In this document: one piece after another, positions 29,543-39,208 of the stretch
How positions within the stretch are numbered: the first letter of the stretch is position 1
Layout of the letters: each line of letters begins with the position of its first letter
Assembly: GCA_963575745.1 (NCBI GenBank)
Contig: CAUYUJ010000377.1
Coordinates: 1-40,000, forward strand
Direction of reading: 5' to 3'
Source of the DNA: Prorocentrum cordatum
Taxonomy: Eukaryota; Sar; Dinophyceae; Prorocentrales; Prorocentraceae
Length of the DNA: 40,000 bases
Notes under the pieces: generated by a model
Seen by the model: the letters and a program-made list of their open reading frames with translations, nothing else
Told to the model about the DNA's origin: nothing
Database searches by the model: none
Made by a program: the position numbers and the translations under genes

Positions 29543-29612
29543 AAATCCAGTGTTTTTTATTGAGCACTGGATTTTGAAATCCTTCCGAAACCGAGAGATT
29601 TTGAAGGATTTC
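29543..29612. repeat. Two adjacent perfect hairpins
   Basis: AAATCCAGTG (29543-29552) pairs with CACTGGATTT (29565-29574) over a 12-base loop. Immediately after, GAAATCCTTC (29576-29585) pairs with GAAGGATTTC (29603-29612). Both stems are perfect 10-mers in an AT-richer patch. Confidence 0.75.
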
Positions 29613-29891
29613 GGCATGCGCGCTCGACGACGCGCGCGTGTGCATGTCGTCTTGTTTTTGGCATGGGATTTTTGAGAACTTATGATTTGTGATAAACGAG
29701 TATGCGCACATAGTAGATTTTTGCAACGGATGGCGGGGGGTACGGATACCGGCCTGGCTAAGATAGTACGAATTCACAGGTCGGATGGAAAGTGGGTCAG
29801 AATTATATGTGTTTTGCATTGGTTCTTGGGGAGTCGATAAGTCCGGGGGGGAGGGCGGTAGAACCAATCTCTTTCTTAGAAAGGAGAATCC

Positions 29892-30105
29892 ATGTGGCGC
29901 AATGTATGTGACGCAGTCTATTTTGCGCAACCTATGTGGTGCTATCTGTGTTGTGCAGATTACGTAATTGAATATATGCTGCATACCCAATGTTTTTGTT
30001 GCAAGATATGTTGCGCAATCCAGCCTATATTGTGCAACATAGGGGGTGGATTATATGTTGCGCAGTCCATGTTGTGCAATGCATGTGGCGCAACCTATGT
30101 TGCGG
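29892..30105 (+). repeat. 14-bp periodic array, GTGCAA family, second block
   Basis: Units such as GCGCAATGTATGTG, GCGCAACCTATGTG, GTGCAGATTACGTA and GTGCAATGCATGTG, the same consensus as at 28510 and with two short length slips near 29980-30030. Confidence 0.8.
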
Positions 30106-30249
30106 CGACGAGGCGGTCACGGGGCGGCGACGGCGGCAACACGACCGCCAGACAGGCCCACACGACGGGCGGCGACAAGGCGGCGATGGGGCGGCAGCAT
30201 AGCCACCGGACCGCCAAACAGGCCCCGTTCCTAAGAGAAGCATCGGCTA

Positions 30250-30415
30250 CCCGCAAGAGTGACCTTAGGCAAGAGTGACCTTTAGTGCGGGGCCAAAGGG
30301 AGGGCCCTCTGGGGACACCACCCGGCGCGCAAGCCGCTGCTATCGCATCGCATTCAGCGATCGGGGGGCCCCGTTGCGCCCGCACCCAAAGGTCACTCCG
30401 GCGAAAGGTCACAGC
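30250..30415. mobile_element. MITE-like inverted-repeat element, copy 2
   Basis: Left arm (30250-30294): CGCAAGAGTGACCTTAGG, then AAGAGTGACCTTTAGTGCGG. Right arm (30376-30415): CGCACCCAAAGGTCACTCC, then AAAGGTCAC. The arms match copy 1 at 1361-1545, while the middle (about 80 bp) differs. Confidence 0.55.
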
Positions 30416-31389
30416 AGGAGCCCCGAAGCGCAAGCGGTGTTTGGGGAGCCCCTGCGCCAAGCAGCGACGCGTCGACCTCCCGGGCGCCAACGGGGCACAG
30501 AGGCGGGGAGCGGCGGCGCCTTCCTTGCGCCCATTATGCGGGGAGGGAGGGGGGAGAGCAGCACGCAGAGGGAGCGCGGAGGGGGAGGAGGGGGAGGGAG
30601 GGGCGGGGGGGAGAGGGGAAGACCCAGAGGATGGGGAGGGAGGGGGGAGGGAGGGAGGTCGTGGGAACCCAGGGAGGGGGGGAGGAGGGGAGACCCACGG
30701 GAGGGGCGGCGGGGAGCAGAGGGGGGGGGAAGGGGAGGGGAGGGCGGGGGAAGGGACAGGGGGGAGAGGGGAAGGGGAGGGCGGGCGGGGAGGGAGAGGC
30801 AGCCCGGGGCAGTGGAGGAGAGGACGAGAAGGGCAGGGCTAAGAACGGGGCGCATGCCAACAAGCCACCTGCTGCCTCCACCGTTCCCTCGAGGAAGAAG
30901 CAGAAGAAGAAGAAGGAGAAGGAATTTGGAGAGTGGAGGGACGAGAACACGGAGGAGGAGGAGGAGGAAGGGGGAGGAGGAGCAGGAGGAAGAAGGCGGA
31001 TGCAGGCATTTTACCGTGTGCCGCCTGCAAGAGCTGATAGGCCACGCCCTGCCAAGCAACGCGAGCCTCGCAATGTACTCTCCGATATGTCGTTCCTCGA
31101 TGACGCGCTTCTCGCAGTGCAAGCACGAGCTGGTTAGATCAAGATCTAAATGCACCGTACGGTCGACAACGTGCAGAAGGCCATGATACGTTTTTGCTTA
31201 GATATCAACTACGTAGCACCCCGCAGTTGCGGACAAGAGTGAGGGGGCGGCGGGGTCGTCGGCAGGCTGCGAGTCTCTGAAGAAGCCCGCCACAGGCGCA
31301 ACATGTCCAACACATTGCACAACAAGTCCGTCGCGGGCGCCGAAGTCTCGTCAAAACAAAATGGGTGGGTCGCGGGTGGGGACGACGAC
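30416..31389. repeat. Gene-free stretch with a long G-rich tract
   Basis: 30539-30830 is G/GGA-rich with many runs of 4 or more G, and 30895-30990 is (GAA/GGA)n. Frames through it encode low-complexity Gly/Arg/Glu. 31000-31389 holds no recognised gene. Confidence 0.6.
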
Positions 31390-31600
31390 GGCAACAACAA
31401 CAACAACAGTAGCAACAGCAGCAACAACAGCAGCAACAACAACACCACCACCAACAACAACAGCAGCAACAGCACCAACAACAGTAACAGCAACAATCAG
31501 TTTAAGACTGTTCGCTCTTACTGGCACGCGTGTCTTGCATTCTGCATACCCCAACTCTCGATACCCGCCCACTTCGTCTTCGATCGCACCCCCTTTCGGG
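31390..31600 (+). repeat. (CAA/CAG)n tract and composite-module start, copy 1
   Basis: 31390-31497 is CAACAA/CAGCAA. Immediately after comes TTTAAGACTGTTCGCTCTTA, then CTCGATACCCGCCC and TCGTCTTCGATC. This module also starts at about 33265 and 33872. Confidence 0.75.
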
Positions 31601-31624
31601 GGGAACATCTTCCTCGTCGGCCAC

Positions 31625-32075
31625 TGACTGAATTTGAGGAACTCTCGAGCGAGAGCGCCGTTCCTGAGTTCGGGGGCCTCTCTGGCCAAGGTCTCTCGGA
31701 ATACAAATTAAAACATATCAGACGGGAGCCCTTGTCGCCGTGTCTGGGCCTCCACCAACTTGCTCGAAATACGAGAAAGTCTTGAGCGAGAGCGCCACTC
31801 TTGAGTTCGGGGGCCTCTGGCAAGGGCCTCTGCGAATACACCTTGAAGAAATATCGACTGGGAGCCCCTGTCGTCGCAGTTGTGACTCCACCTATGCGAC
31901 AGAATCGCGAGAAAGTCTCGAGCGAGAGCGCCGTTCCTGAGTTCGGGGGCCTTCCAGGCCAGGAGCCCGTGTCGTCGTGGCTGGGCCTCCGCCGACTTGG
32001 CTAAATTGCGAGGAAATCTCGAGCGAGAGCGCCGTTCCTGAGTTCGGGGGCCTCTCTGGCCAGAAACTTCGAACG
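31625..32075 (+). repeat. Four GAGCGAGAGCGC repeats of about 100-137 bp spacing
   Basis: A block containing GAGCGAGAGCGCCGTTCC and TGAGTTCGGGGGCC occurs at about 31646, 31783, 31920 and 32020. Between blocks are GGGAGCC(C)-containing spacers. Confidence 0.75.
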
Positions 32076-32569
32076 GGAGCCGTCGTCGTCGCAACCGGGC
32101 CTCCAAAGGCACACTTTCACACTCAAGCCAACGCTCGCGCGGGAGCCTCGCTTTCAGAGAAAATGCAGCCGGCGTCGAAGCGAGAGCGCGCGGAAGCGTT
32201 TATTATTGTCTAGAAATGAACACTCAACAGCAACAAGAAGGACGACACTGCACCCAGACACCCGCTGCACGGGTGCTAGAGGCCAAGGGTTGTCCTGCAG
32301 GGGCGACCTTTTACCTGGACGCCAGGTGGTCGGCAACCCCGTCCCCCCAGCAACCAGCAACCCAGCAACCCAACTCGCCCCTCCAGTTTAGCTTGAATCC
32401 GACCAAACCTACAGAGCTTGCTTGCACGAGCCCGTGGACGTGCGCTCTCGATGAAACACGTGCGCGCCAGCGAGGCGCGCAACCTGCTCGGGTCCCTGCG
32501 CGATCCCAACAGACCTGGATACAGCTCTACACGTGTCCGTACGGCCCCATTCAAGATTGCCTACTTGGG
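32076..32569. other. Stretch without a recognisable gene
   Basis: Contains a short CAACAGCAACAA at about 32225 after ATGAACACTCAACAG, a word also met in the composite module at about 33765 and 35415. No gene. Confidence 0.4.
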
Positions 32570-33200
32570 GTTCTCTAGTAATGAACCCTGGCTAAGGATT
32601 TCCTAATAAGATTCCCCAACTCTGGATTCACCACTAAGGATGGCCTACTCGGAACTCCCTACTAAGGGTTCCCCATTCTAAAGATTCCCTACTAAGGATT
32701 TCCGACTAACGCTTCCCTACAAACGGTTCCCGACAGAGGAATCCCTAGTCCGGAGTACTTACTAAGGAATCCTTGGTCGGGTTTTTGTGATAGGCATTCC
32801 TTACTACGGATTGCCTTAGTGCGGTTTCCTTACGGAGGACTACTTACTAAGGATCCCTTACTAAGGATTCCTCACTAAGAACTCCATATTGAGGCTTCAT
32901 CACCAAAGGTTCCCCAGTAAGGATTCCTTCGCAAGGATTTGCTACGTAGTAGGGATTCACTACTCAGGGCTCATTCGTAAGGACCCTTTCGAATGCATTC
33001 GCTACGTACTAAAGATTCCTTACTCAGGGTTCCTCACTAAGGATTCCTTACAAAAGTTTCCTCACGAAGGATTCCGTACTAAAGACCCCATTATCAAAAT
33101 TTCCTGACTAAGCATCCCTTACTGCGGACGCATTAGTAAGGAACCCCTGCGAAGGATTCCCAACAAAGCATTCCATACGAGGGACCCCCTCCAAAGAGGC
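32570..33200 (+). repeat. 14-bp periodic array, CTAAGGATTCC family
   Basis: About 40 diverged units with consensus CTAAGGATTCCYTA, for example CTAAAGATTCCCTA, CTAAGGATTTCCGA, CTAAGGATTCCTCA, CGAAGGATTCCCAA. Phase is mostly kept, with a few 1- to 4-base slips. The sequence is unrelated to the GTGCAA family although the period is the same. Confidence 0.85.
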
Positions 33201-33244
33201 GAGAGCGCCCGGAACCGTTTCCCGATACCAACAATAGAAATTAA

Positions 33245-33365
33245 TATTCATCAACAACAACAATCATTTTAATACTGTTCGCTCTTAGCTGCTCGAGTGT
33301 CATTCAGCGTGCATTTCCCGAACCCTCGATATCCGCCCTCTTCGTCTTCGATCATAACACTCTTG
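33245..33365 (+). repeat. Composite-module start, copy 2
   Basis: A short CAACAACAA is followed by TTTTAATACTGTTCGCTCTT, GCATTTCCCGAACCCTCGAT and CTCTTCGTCTTCGATCATAA. Confidence 0.7.
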
Positions 33366-33404
33366 GTGGGTGTATATATATGTCTTCGTGAGCTCTGCGT
33401 GATT

Positions 33405-33790
33405 AGCCCAAAAGTTTCCAGCGAGAGAGCGATTCCCAAGTAAACTTGAGAAAGTCCCCAGCGAAGGCGCAATTCCTGAATGGCAAGAGCGCGGCGCCTG
33501 AGTAAATTGCGAGGAAGTCTCAGGCGGGAGCGCGATTCTTGAATAAATTGCGAGGAAGTCTCAAGCGGGAGCGGGGGACCAGAGTAAATTGCAAGAAAAT
33601 AGCTCGCTGGAGCCGCTGTTGTTGTACACCGGGGGCCAGGGGCCCAGATTGAGAAGGAAGACTTTCCCTGATAAAAAAACGGGTGCGAGCGCCGGGAAGG
33701 GCACATCAATTGAAAAATGCCATGTGCACCAGAGGGGGGATCAACAATAGTTATTCCTCAGCCATGAGAGTTCAACAACAAGATCGACAG
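33405..33790 (+). repeat. 41-bp repeats and composite-module end, copy 1
   Basis: 41-bp units (TAAATTGCGAGGAAGTCTC, then GCGGGAGCGCGATTCTTGAA) occupy about 33410-33605. They lead into GAGCCGCTGTTGTTGTA, CCGGGGGCCA, GACTTTCCCTGA and GGGGATCAACAATAG, shared with 35257-35410. Confidence 0.75.
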
Positions 33791-33985
33791 CATCAGAAAC
33801 AACAGCAACAACACCAACACCAACACCAACACCAACAGCACCACCACCAAGGACAACAACAGCAGCAACATCAATCAGTTTAAGACTGTTCGCTCTTACC
33901 TGCTCGAGTGCCATTCAAAGTGCATTTCCCGAGCACTCGATACCCGCCCTCTTCGTCTTCGATCATGCCCTTTCCTGGGTGTGTA
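33765..33985 (+). repeat. (CAA)n tract and composite-module start, copy 3
   Basis: 33770-33878 is CAACAA/CAACAC/CAG-rich. It continues into TTTAAGACTGTTCGCTCTTA, then GCATTTCCCGAGCACTCGAT and TCTTCGTCTTCGATCATGCC. Confidence 0.75.
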
Positions 33986-34159
33986 GCTTTCTTCCCTGCA
34001 GGCCGGACCCTGGCATGCGGCGGGGCGGCCGTGGTCCGTCGTCCTGGTCCGCGGCAGCGCTGATCGGCGGCAGCCCGACCCCAAGAGGGACGGACAGGGG
34101 ACCGACCACGACGACGACGACGACGACGGTGCTGGCGACGACGACGACGACGACGAGCG

Positions 34160-34975
34160 AAAACGAGAGCGAGAGCGAGAACGAGAGCGACAGCGAGGCC
34201 ACGAAGGGCAGGACGGGGGCCGTGAAGGGCGACAGCGGGGCCACGAAGAACATGCGTATGGGGCCACTGAGGGCGCGAACGAGCGGGGGCCACGAAGAGA
34301 GATAATGCGGGGCCGCAGGGGGCAACGACGTGGCCACTGAGGGCAGCAACAGGGCCACGTAGGGCAGCGAGAGGGCCGCGAAGGGCGATAGCGGGGCCAC
34401 GAAAGGCATGCATATGGGGCCGCTGAGGGCGCGAACGAGCGGGGGCCACGAAGGGAATGCGAAAATCGGGCCGCACAAGGCAAGGACGGGCCACAGAGGG
34501 CAACGACGGGGCCACGAAGGGCAGCGAGGGGGCCACGAAGGGCGACGACGGGGCCGCGAAGCGCATGCATATCGGGCAACGACGGGCGCGAACAAGCGAG
34601 GGCCACGAAAAGCATGCATATATGGGGCCACGACGTGCAGCGAGGGGGCCGCGAAGGGCTGCGACGGGGCCGCGCAGGGCAGCGAGGGGGAGGGGTGCAG
34701 CGGGACCACGAAGGACAGCGAGGGGGCCGCGAAGGGCCGAAAAGGGCCACGAAAGACAGCGATGGGGCCACGAAGGGCTGCAACGGGGCCACGAAGGGCA
34801 GCGAGGGAGTCATCCAGGGCTGCGACGGGGCCACGAAGGGCAGCGAGGGGGCTACGAAGGGCTGCAACAGGGCCACGAAAGGCAGCGAGGGGGCCACGAA
34901 GGGTTGCAACGGGTCTACGAAGGGCAGCGCGAGGGCCTAGAAGAGCTGCAACGCGGCCACGAAGGGCGGCGAGAT
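34160..34975 (+). repeat. 21-bp tandem minisatellite with alternating unit types
   Basis: 21-bp units of two types, GGGGCCACGAAGGGCAGCGA and GGGGCCACGAAGGGCTGCAA (plus one base), often alternate to give a 42-bp higher order. Longer units beginning CATGCATATGGGGCC and containing GGGCGCGAACGAGCGGG recur at about 34253, 34407, 34565 and 34613. 21 is a multiple of 3, so all plus-strand frames stay open; one reads as ATKGSEG/ATKGCNG heptapeptides. Confidence 0.85.
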
Positions 34976-34984
34976 CCCGATTCC

Positions 34985-35470
34985 TAAGTAAGCTGCGAGG
35001 GAGTCCTGAGCGTGAGCGCGACTCCTGGGTGCCTGGGTGTCGGGGGCGCGGCGCTTGTGTAAATTGCGGCGTATTCCAACGCAAGAGCGCGATTCTTATC
35101 AGATTGCAAGCAAGTCTCCAGAGAGAGCGCGACTCCAGAGCGCCGAGAGAGCGATCCCTTAATAAAGGGAGTCTCAAGCGAGAGTGCGATTCCTGAGTAA
35201 CACGCGGGGGAGTCTCAAGCGGGAGCGGGGGTCCTGGCTAAATTGTGAAGATGTTTCAGGCGGGAGCCGCTGTTGTTGTAATCCGGGGGCCAACAATATA
35301 TTTTGAGCCCCGTGACTTTCCCTAAAGCAGGGTGCGAGCCCCGGAGGAAGCACTTCAATGAACAAACACAATGGTCACCGGAGGGGGAATCAACAATAAT
35401 AAATCTTTTGGAATGAGAACTCAACAGCAACACCACCACCACCACCACCAACAACAACAACAACGGCAAC
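34985..35470 (+). repeat. 41-bp repeats and composite-module end, copy 2
   Basis: Units with GGGAGTC, GAGCG and GCGATTCC lie at about 34985-35240. Then GAGCCGCTGTTGTTGTA, CCGGGGGCCA, GACTTTCCCT and GGGGAATCAACAATAATA parallel 33600-33760. A short CAACAGCAACACCACC tract follows at about 35415-35470. Confidence 0.7.
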
Positions 35471-35474
35471 AACG

Positions 35475-35695
35475 GCTCCCGCCTGATACTTCCTCGCAAT
35501 TGTTTGAGGAATCGTGCTCTCGCCACGGACTTCCTTGCAATTTATACAACGGTCTCGCCTGTGACTTCCTTGGAATTCTTTCAAGCGCCACGCCCTCGCC
35601 ATTCAGGAATCGCGCTCTCGCCTGGTATTTCCTTACCGCTTATTTACGAATCTCGCTCTCGCCAGCGACTTCCTGGCGAGTAATGTAGGACTCGC
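35475..35695 (-). repeat. 41-bp repeat units in the opposite orientation
   Basis: GACTTCCTTGCAATTTAT, GGAATCGCGCTCTCGCC and GCGACTTCCTGGCG are reverse complements of the 41-bp unit seen on the plus strand at 33410 and 34985. Four or five diverged units are present. Confidence 0.65.
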
Positions 35696-35719
35696 GCGTT
35701 CGCGTAAAATACGCGATTG

Positions 35720-35985
35720 TTGTCCCAACCATCCTGTGGTGTTGGGTCGCCGGTTTGAAGAGACAGCGCCCCACGTCACTCCTCTCCTCTCATCCTCCCC
35801 CCCTCCTCTTCCCATCATCAGCATTATCCTCATCATCCTCATCATCATCAACATCATCGATATCGTAATTCCTAACCATCCTGTGGTGTCGGGTCCTCGT
35901 TTTGAAGAGACATCGCCCCGCGCCTCCTTTTCCTCCTCCCGCTGCCCACTCCCTCATCCCCCGTCTCCCTCCTCCATACTCCCTG
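35720..35985. repeat. Duplicated segment of about 144-bp offset
   Basis: AACCATCCTGTGGTGTTGGG, then TTTGAAGAGACAGCGCCCC, at about 35728 recurs at about 35873 with AACCATCCTGTGGTGTCGGG and TTTGAAGAGACATCGCCCC. The two copies enclose a (ATC)n tract at 35812-35862. Confidence 0.8.
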
Positions 35986-35994
35986 CGTTTCACC

Positions 35995-37260
35995 CAACCA
36001 GTACAACGTTTCGTGGCCCCATAGGGAGCTCCACCCAAGGCCCCAGCGGGGGTGGTCACATGCGTCCGCCACACCCAGTAAGGCGCTTCGTGGCCCCATA
36101 CGGAGCTCCACCCAAGGACCCAATGGGGGTGGCCACATGCGTCCACCACACCCAGTACAGCGCTTCGAGGCCCCATAGGGAGCTCCACCCAAGGCCCCAG
36201 TGGGAGTGGCCACATGCGTCCGCCACACCCAGTACAGCGCTTCGTGGCCCCATAGGGAGCTCCACCCAAGGCCCCAGTGGGGGTGGCCACATGCGTCCGC
36301 CACACCCAGTACAGCGCTTCGTGGCCCCATACGGAGTTCCACCCAAGGCCCCAATGGGGGTGGCCACATGCGCCCGCCACACCCACTACAGCGCTTCGTG
36401 GCCCCATAGGGAGCTCCACCCAAGGCCCCAGTGGGGGTGGCCACACGCGTCGGCCACACCCATTGCAGCGCTTCGTGGTCCCATAGGGAGCTCCACCCAA
36501 TGCCCCTTGTGGGGGTAGCCACATGCGTCCGCCACACCCAGTACAACGTTTCGTGGCCCCGCAGGGAGCTCCACATAAAACCCCATTGGGGGTGGCCACA
36601 TGCGTCCGGCACAACAGGTACAGCGTTTCGTGGCCCCACAGCAGCTCCACCTGCGGCCCCAGTGGGGGTGGCCACATGCGTCCGCCACACCCAGTCCAAC
36701 GTTTCGTGGCCCCACAGGAAGCTCCACCTGCGGCCCCAGTGGGGGTGGCCACATGCGTCCGCCACACCCAGTACAGCGCTTCGTGGCCCCATACGGAGCT
36801 CCACCCAAGGCCCCAGTGGGAGTGGCAACATGCGTCCGCCACACCCAGTACAGCGCTTCGTGGCCCCATAGGGGGCTACACCCAAGGCCCCAGTAGGGGT
36901 GGCCACACGCGTCCGCCACACCCAATACAGCGCTTCGTGGCCCCATAGGGAGCTCCACCGAAAGACCCCAGTGGCACCGCTCGCATGCGTCGGCCACCAC
37001 CCAGTGCAGCATTTCGCGGCCCCATTGATTGGGAGCTCCAACAAGCCCCAATGGCACCGCCCGCATGCGTCCCCCCCACCTGGTAAAATTTCTCGTGACC
37101 CCGTAGGGAGCTCCAGTGGCCCGTCCGCACGCGACCCCCCACCCAGTGCAGCGCTTCGTGGGCCCATAGGGAGCCCCACCGAAGGCCACAGAGGCACCGC
37201 CCGCATACGTCCCCCCCACCCATTGCGGCACGTCCCTCACGCGCTTCGTGGCCCCTTGGG
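35995..37260. repeat. 77-bp satellite array, about 17 copies
   Basis: The unit contains CAGTACAGCGCTTCGTGGCC, then CATAGGGAGCTCCACCC and GGGGTGGCCACATGCGTCCG, and ends in CCACACC. Spacing is exactly 77 bp between most units (for example 36200, 36277, 36354, 36431). The last four or five units (from about 36960) are more diverged and vary in length. The unit has no stop codon in some frames, which creates long open frames on both strands. Confidence 0.92.
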
Positions 37261-37319
37261 GGGCTCCTCCGATAGCGGCACCCACAACGCGGCACTCACA
37301 ACTGCATATGGTTGGGTCC

Positions 37320-37420
37320 TTCGCCAGGATGACGGCAACGACAACCAACAGCAATGACAGCAAAAACAGCAGCAGCAACAACACCAACAACGCAATAACA
37401 ACGCAACAACAATCCGCACC
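37320..37420 (+). repeat. (CAA/CAG)n tract
   Basis: CAACAGCAAT, CAGCAGCAACAACACC and CAACAATCC, compositionally like the tracts at 31390 and 33770. Confidence 0.7.
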
Positions 37421-37458
37421 ACGGAACCCTACTTCAGCCAAGCGCCCAGGCACTGTGA

Positions 37459-37898
37459 ATGACCGTTCGGTTCTCCCCCTTGGACAAACGTTACAAGACT
37501 GCAACCATGGCAGCCCTTCATGGACCAGGAGCCAATCTCGCCAAGCTACAGCTGATGTCGCAAGCTGAGCACACGATCGCTACTAAGGAGCGCAACATCA
37601 CAGTATATCTCGAGGTCGCAAACATTTTGGAGCCATTATCGACAAGGGTGGGCACCTTCATACACAGGTCGCCCGTAACCTGAGCAAGCATAAGGACGCG
37701 ATGGCGCGGGTGCGCAAGATCGTCAACAAGCTCAGCTGGCTCCAGTGCGAGCCGAATATTCGCACCACTGCCGCCGACGCAAACATCCACCTAGCATACC
37801 ACAGTGACATCTTTACTTGTAAGTTAGCGGGCGCAAGAGTGCGAAAGCGTTGCAGGCGCCTGCCGGGCTACGGGCGGGACGCGCCTGGAACCAGCTGA
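37459..37898 (+). pseudogene. Possible gene fragment, unrecognised
   Basis: The ATG at 37459 opens 74 codons in one frame (contains LHGPGANLAKLQLMSQAEHT). A second frame is open from 37587 and reads IDKGGHLHTQVARNLSKHKD, followed by an ATG at 37701 and VRKIVNKLSWLQCEPNIR, to a stop at 37896-37898. Together they have a normal-looking amino-acid mix, unlike the surrounding repeats, and would join with one frame change near 37630. No family recognised; it may be a retroelement scrap or chance. Confidence 0.25.
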
Positions 37899-37946
37899 GG
37901 CACACGCAGAAGAGGACGCAAGAACGGGGGTGGGGAAACCAAAAGG

Positions 37947-38012
37947 CGCCGATACCGCTACTCCCCAGACCTCTCCCGGGGTGCGTTCTGATCAGGATTT
38001 CGAGGCGGACCC
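37947..38012 (+). repeat. Dispersed repeat, second copy
   Basis: Matches the reverse complement of 2757-2822: GATACCGCTACT, then AGACCTCTCCC, GGGTGCGTTCTGAT and GGATTTCGAGGCGG. From 38013 to 38640 no gene is recognised, and 38290-38400 is CTCC-rich. Confidence 0.65.
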
Positions 38013-38639
38013 AGCGGTAGCGACGGACCTCCCTGGAGGCCCCAAATGGGGAAAACTGGCGAACGGTAGAGGTACGGATACCTCTTCCTCATCTGAGGGG
38101 GAGGGCGAAGACACCACAGCGGAACGTGGAGTGCTCCAAGCAGCACGCGAGTTCGCAGCCTCGACGCTGCCTGCCGTGGACCAACTGCATGGACTGAATG
38201 CTCCGACCGGCGCCCTCGCGGCCCGCCCCCTCGGCGAAGCGGTGGCCCCACTGCGCAGACCCACCGCCAGCCCAAGGCAGACGGTGCTTTCCCTTCCCCC
38301 TCCCCACTTCGTTCTCCTCGTCTTCCTCCCCCTGTCCTCCTCCTTGTTCGTTCTCCTGCCTTGTTCTCCTCCCCCTCCCTCCCTCCCCCCTGTCTGCTCT
38401 GCAGTTTCAGTCCTGTAGTGCAGGACAGTGCGACTTGTGTCTTACGCTATGCTGAACTGCTGAACATGTTCTGCCTCAGTATGCCCTGTGAAGCGCCTGG
38501 CGGCTGTCTGCCTGTCTCCCTTCTTCGCTCCTGCGCGCGCGCTGGCAAGAGGGAGAGCCGCACCATAGCTGTTGTTGCCCGGGCCAGGCTGACGTGCCGG
38601 CGAGACCAGCGAGAGCTCACCACAGAGCGCCTGCAGAAC

Positions 38640-38820
38640 AAGCATCACATACATCACAGGCTTGAGATGGTCCATTGATCAGAAGAAGATAACACGGCAC
38701 AAACACAAACTTTTGGCGCTCCGCGCAGATTTCTTAGATCTGCGCGCGGAGCGCCAAAAGTTCATGTTCATGGCGTTTCTTCTTCGATGCATCAGAGGTT
38801 TGAGATCGTCCATTGCTGTA
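38640..38820. mobile_element. Foldback element, best copy of the GCTCCGCGC family
   Basis: The left arm ACTTTTGGCGCTCCGCGCAG (from about 38718) pairs with GCGCGGAGCGCCAAAAGT (ending about 38762) across TTTCTTAGATC. The right arm has two extra bases. The outer arms CGGCACAAACACAAAC and GTTCATGTTCATGGCG are also roughly inverse, as are GAAGAAGAT and TTTCTTCTTCG. Outside this an imperfect direct repeat, GGCTTGAGATGGTCCATTG (38659-38677) and GGTTTGAGATCGTCCATTG (38796-38814), flanks the hairpin. This fits a non-autonomous foldback with a long target duplication. Confidence 0.6.
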
Positions 38821-38857
38821 CTGTGTGTGTGGTCCCCGGAGCTCGCCGGGGGCAAGA

Positions 38858-38935
38858 AGAGGAGGAGGAGGAGGAGAAGGAGGAGGGTGCGGGAGGAGGA
38901 GGGGGAGGAGAAGAAGAAGGAGGGACGCGGCGCTC
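38858..38935. repeat. (GGA)n tract
   Basis: GAGGAGGAGG purine triplets. Confidence 0.8.
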
Positions 38936-39081
38936 GGGCTTGCCTGCGGTGACCGGGCGGGGCTCGGAGGCACCCCTAGCCCAGCCCTGCCAGGGAACGG
39001 GTCGGCCCGCGAGCTGCTCGAAGTGCGCGGCCCGCAGCCCCTCGTCAGACGACGAGCTCGGTGCGTTTGGGCGTTCCAGCC

Positions 39082-39208
<127 letters not shown>

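Noticed and set aside
30275-31186. Overlapping 170-303-codon frames on both strands
   Set aside because: They are driven by G-rich and GGA tracts.
34408-35196. A 262-codon plus-strand open frame
   Set aside because: It is explained by the 21-bp minisatellite, whose period is a multiple of 3.
35872-37206. A 444-codon minus-strand open frame
   Set aside because: It is the 77-bp satellite read through. The peptide repeats with the DNA unit and shows no gene signals.
35995-37260. CRISPR-like regular repeats
   Set aside because: The 77-bp units are contiguous without unique spacers, and the context is eukaryotic retroelements.
37930-38418. A 162-codon frame
   Set aside because: It has a GTG start, includes a dispersed repeat found elsewhere in non-coding sequence, and ends in low-complexity Pro/Leu/Ser.
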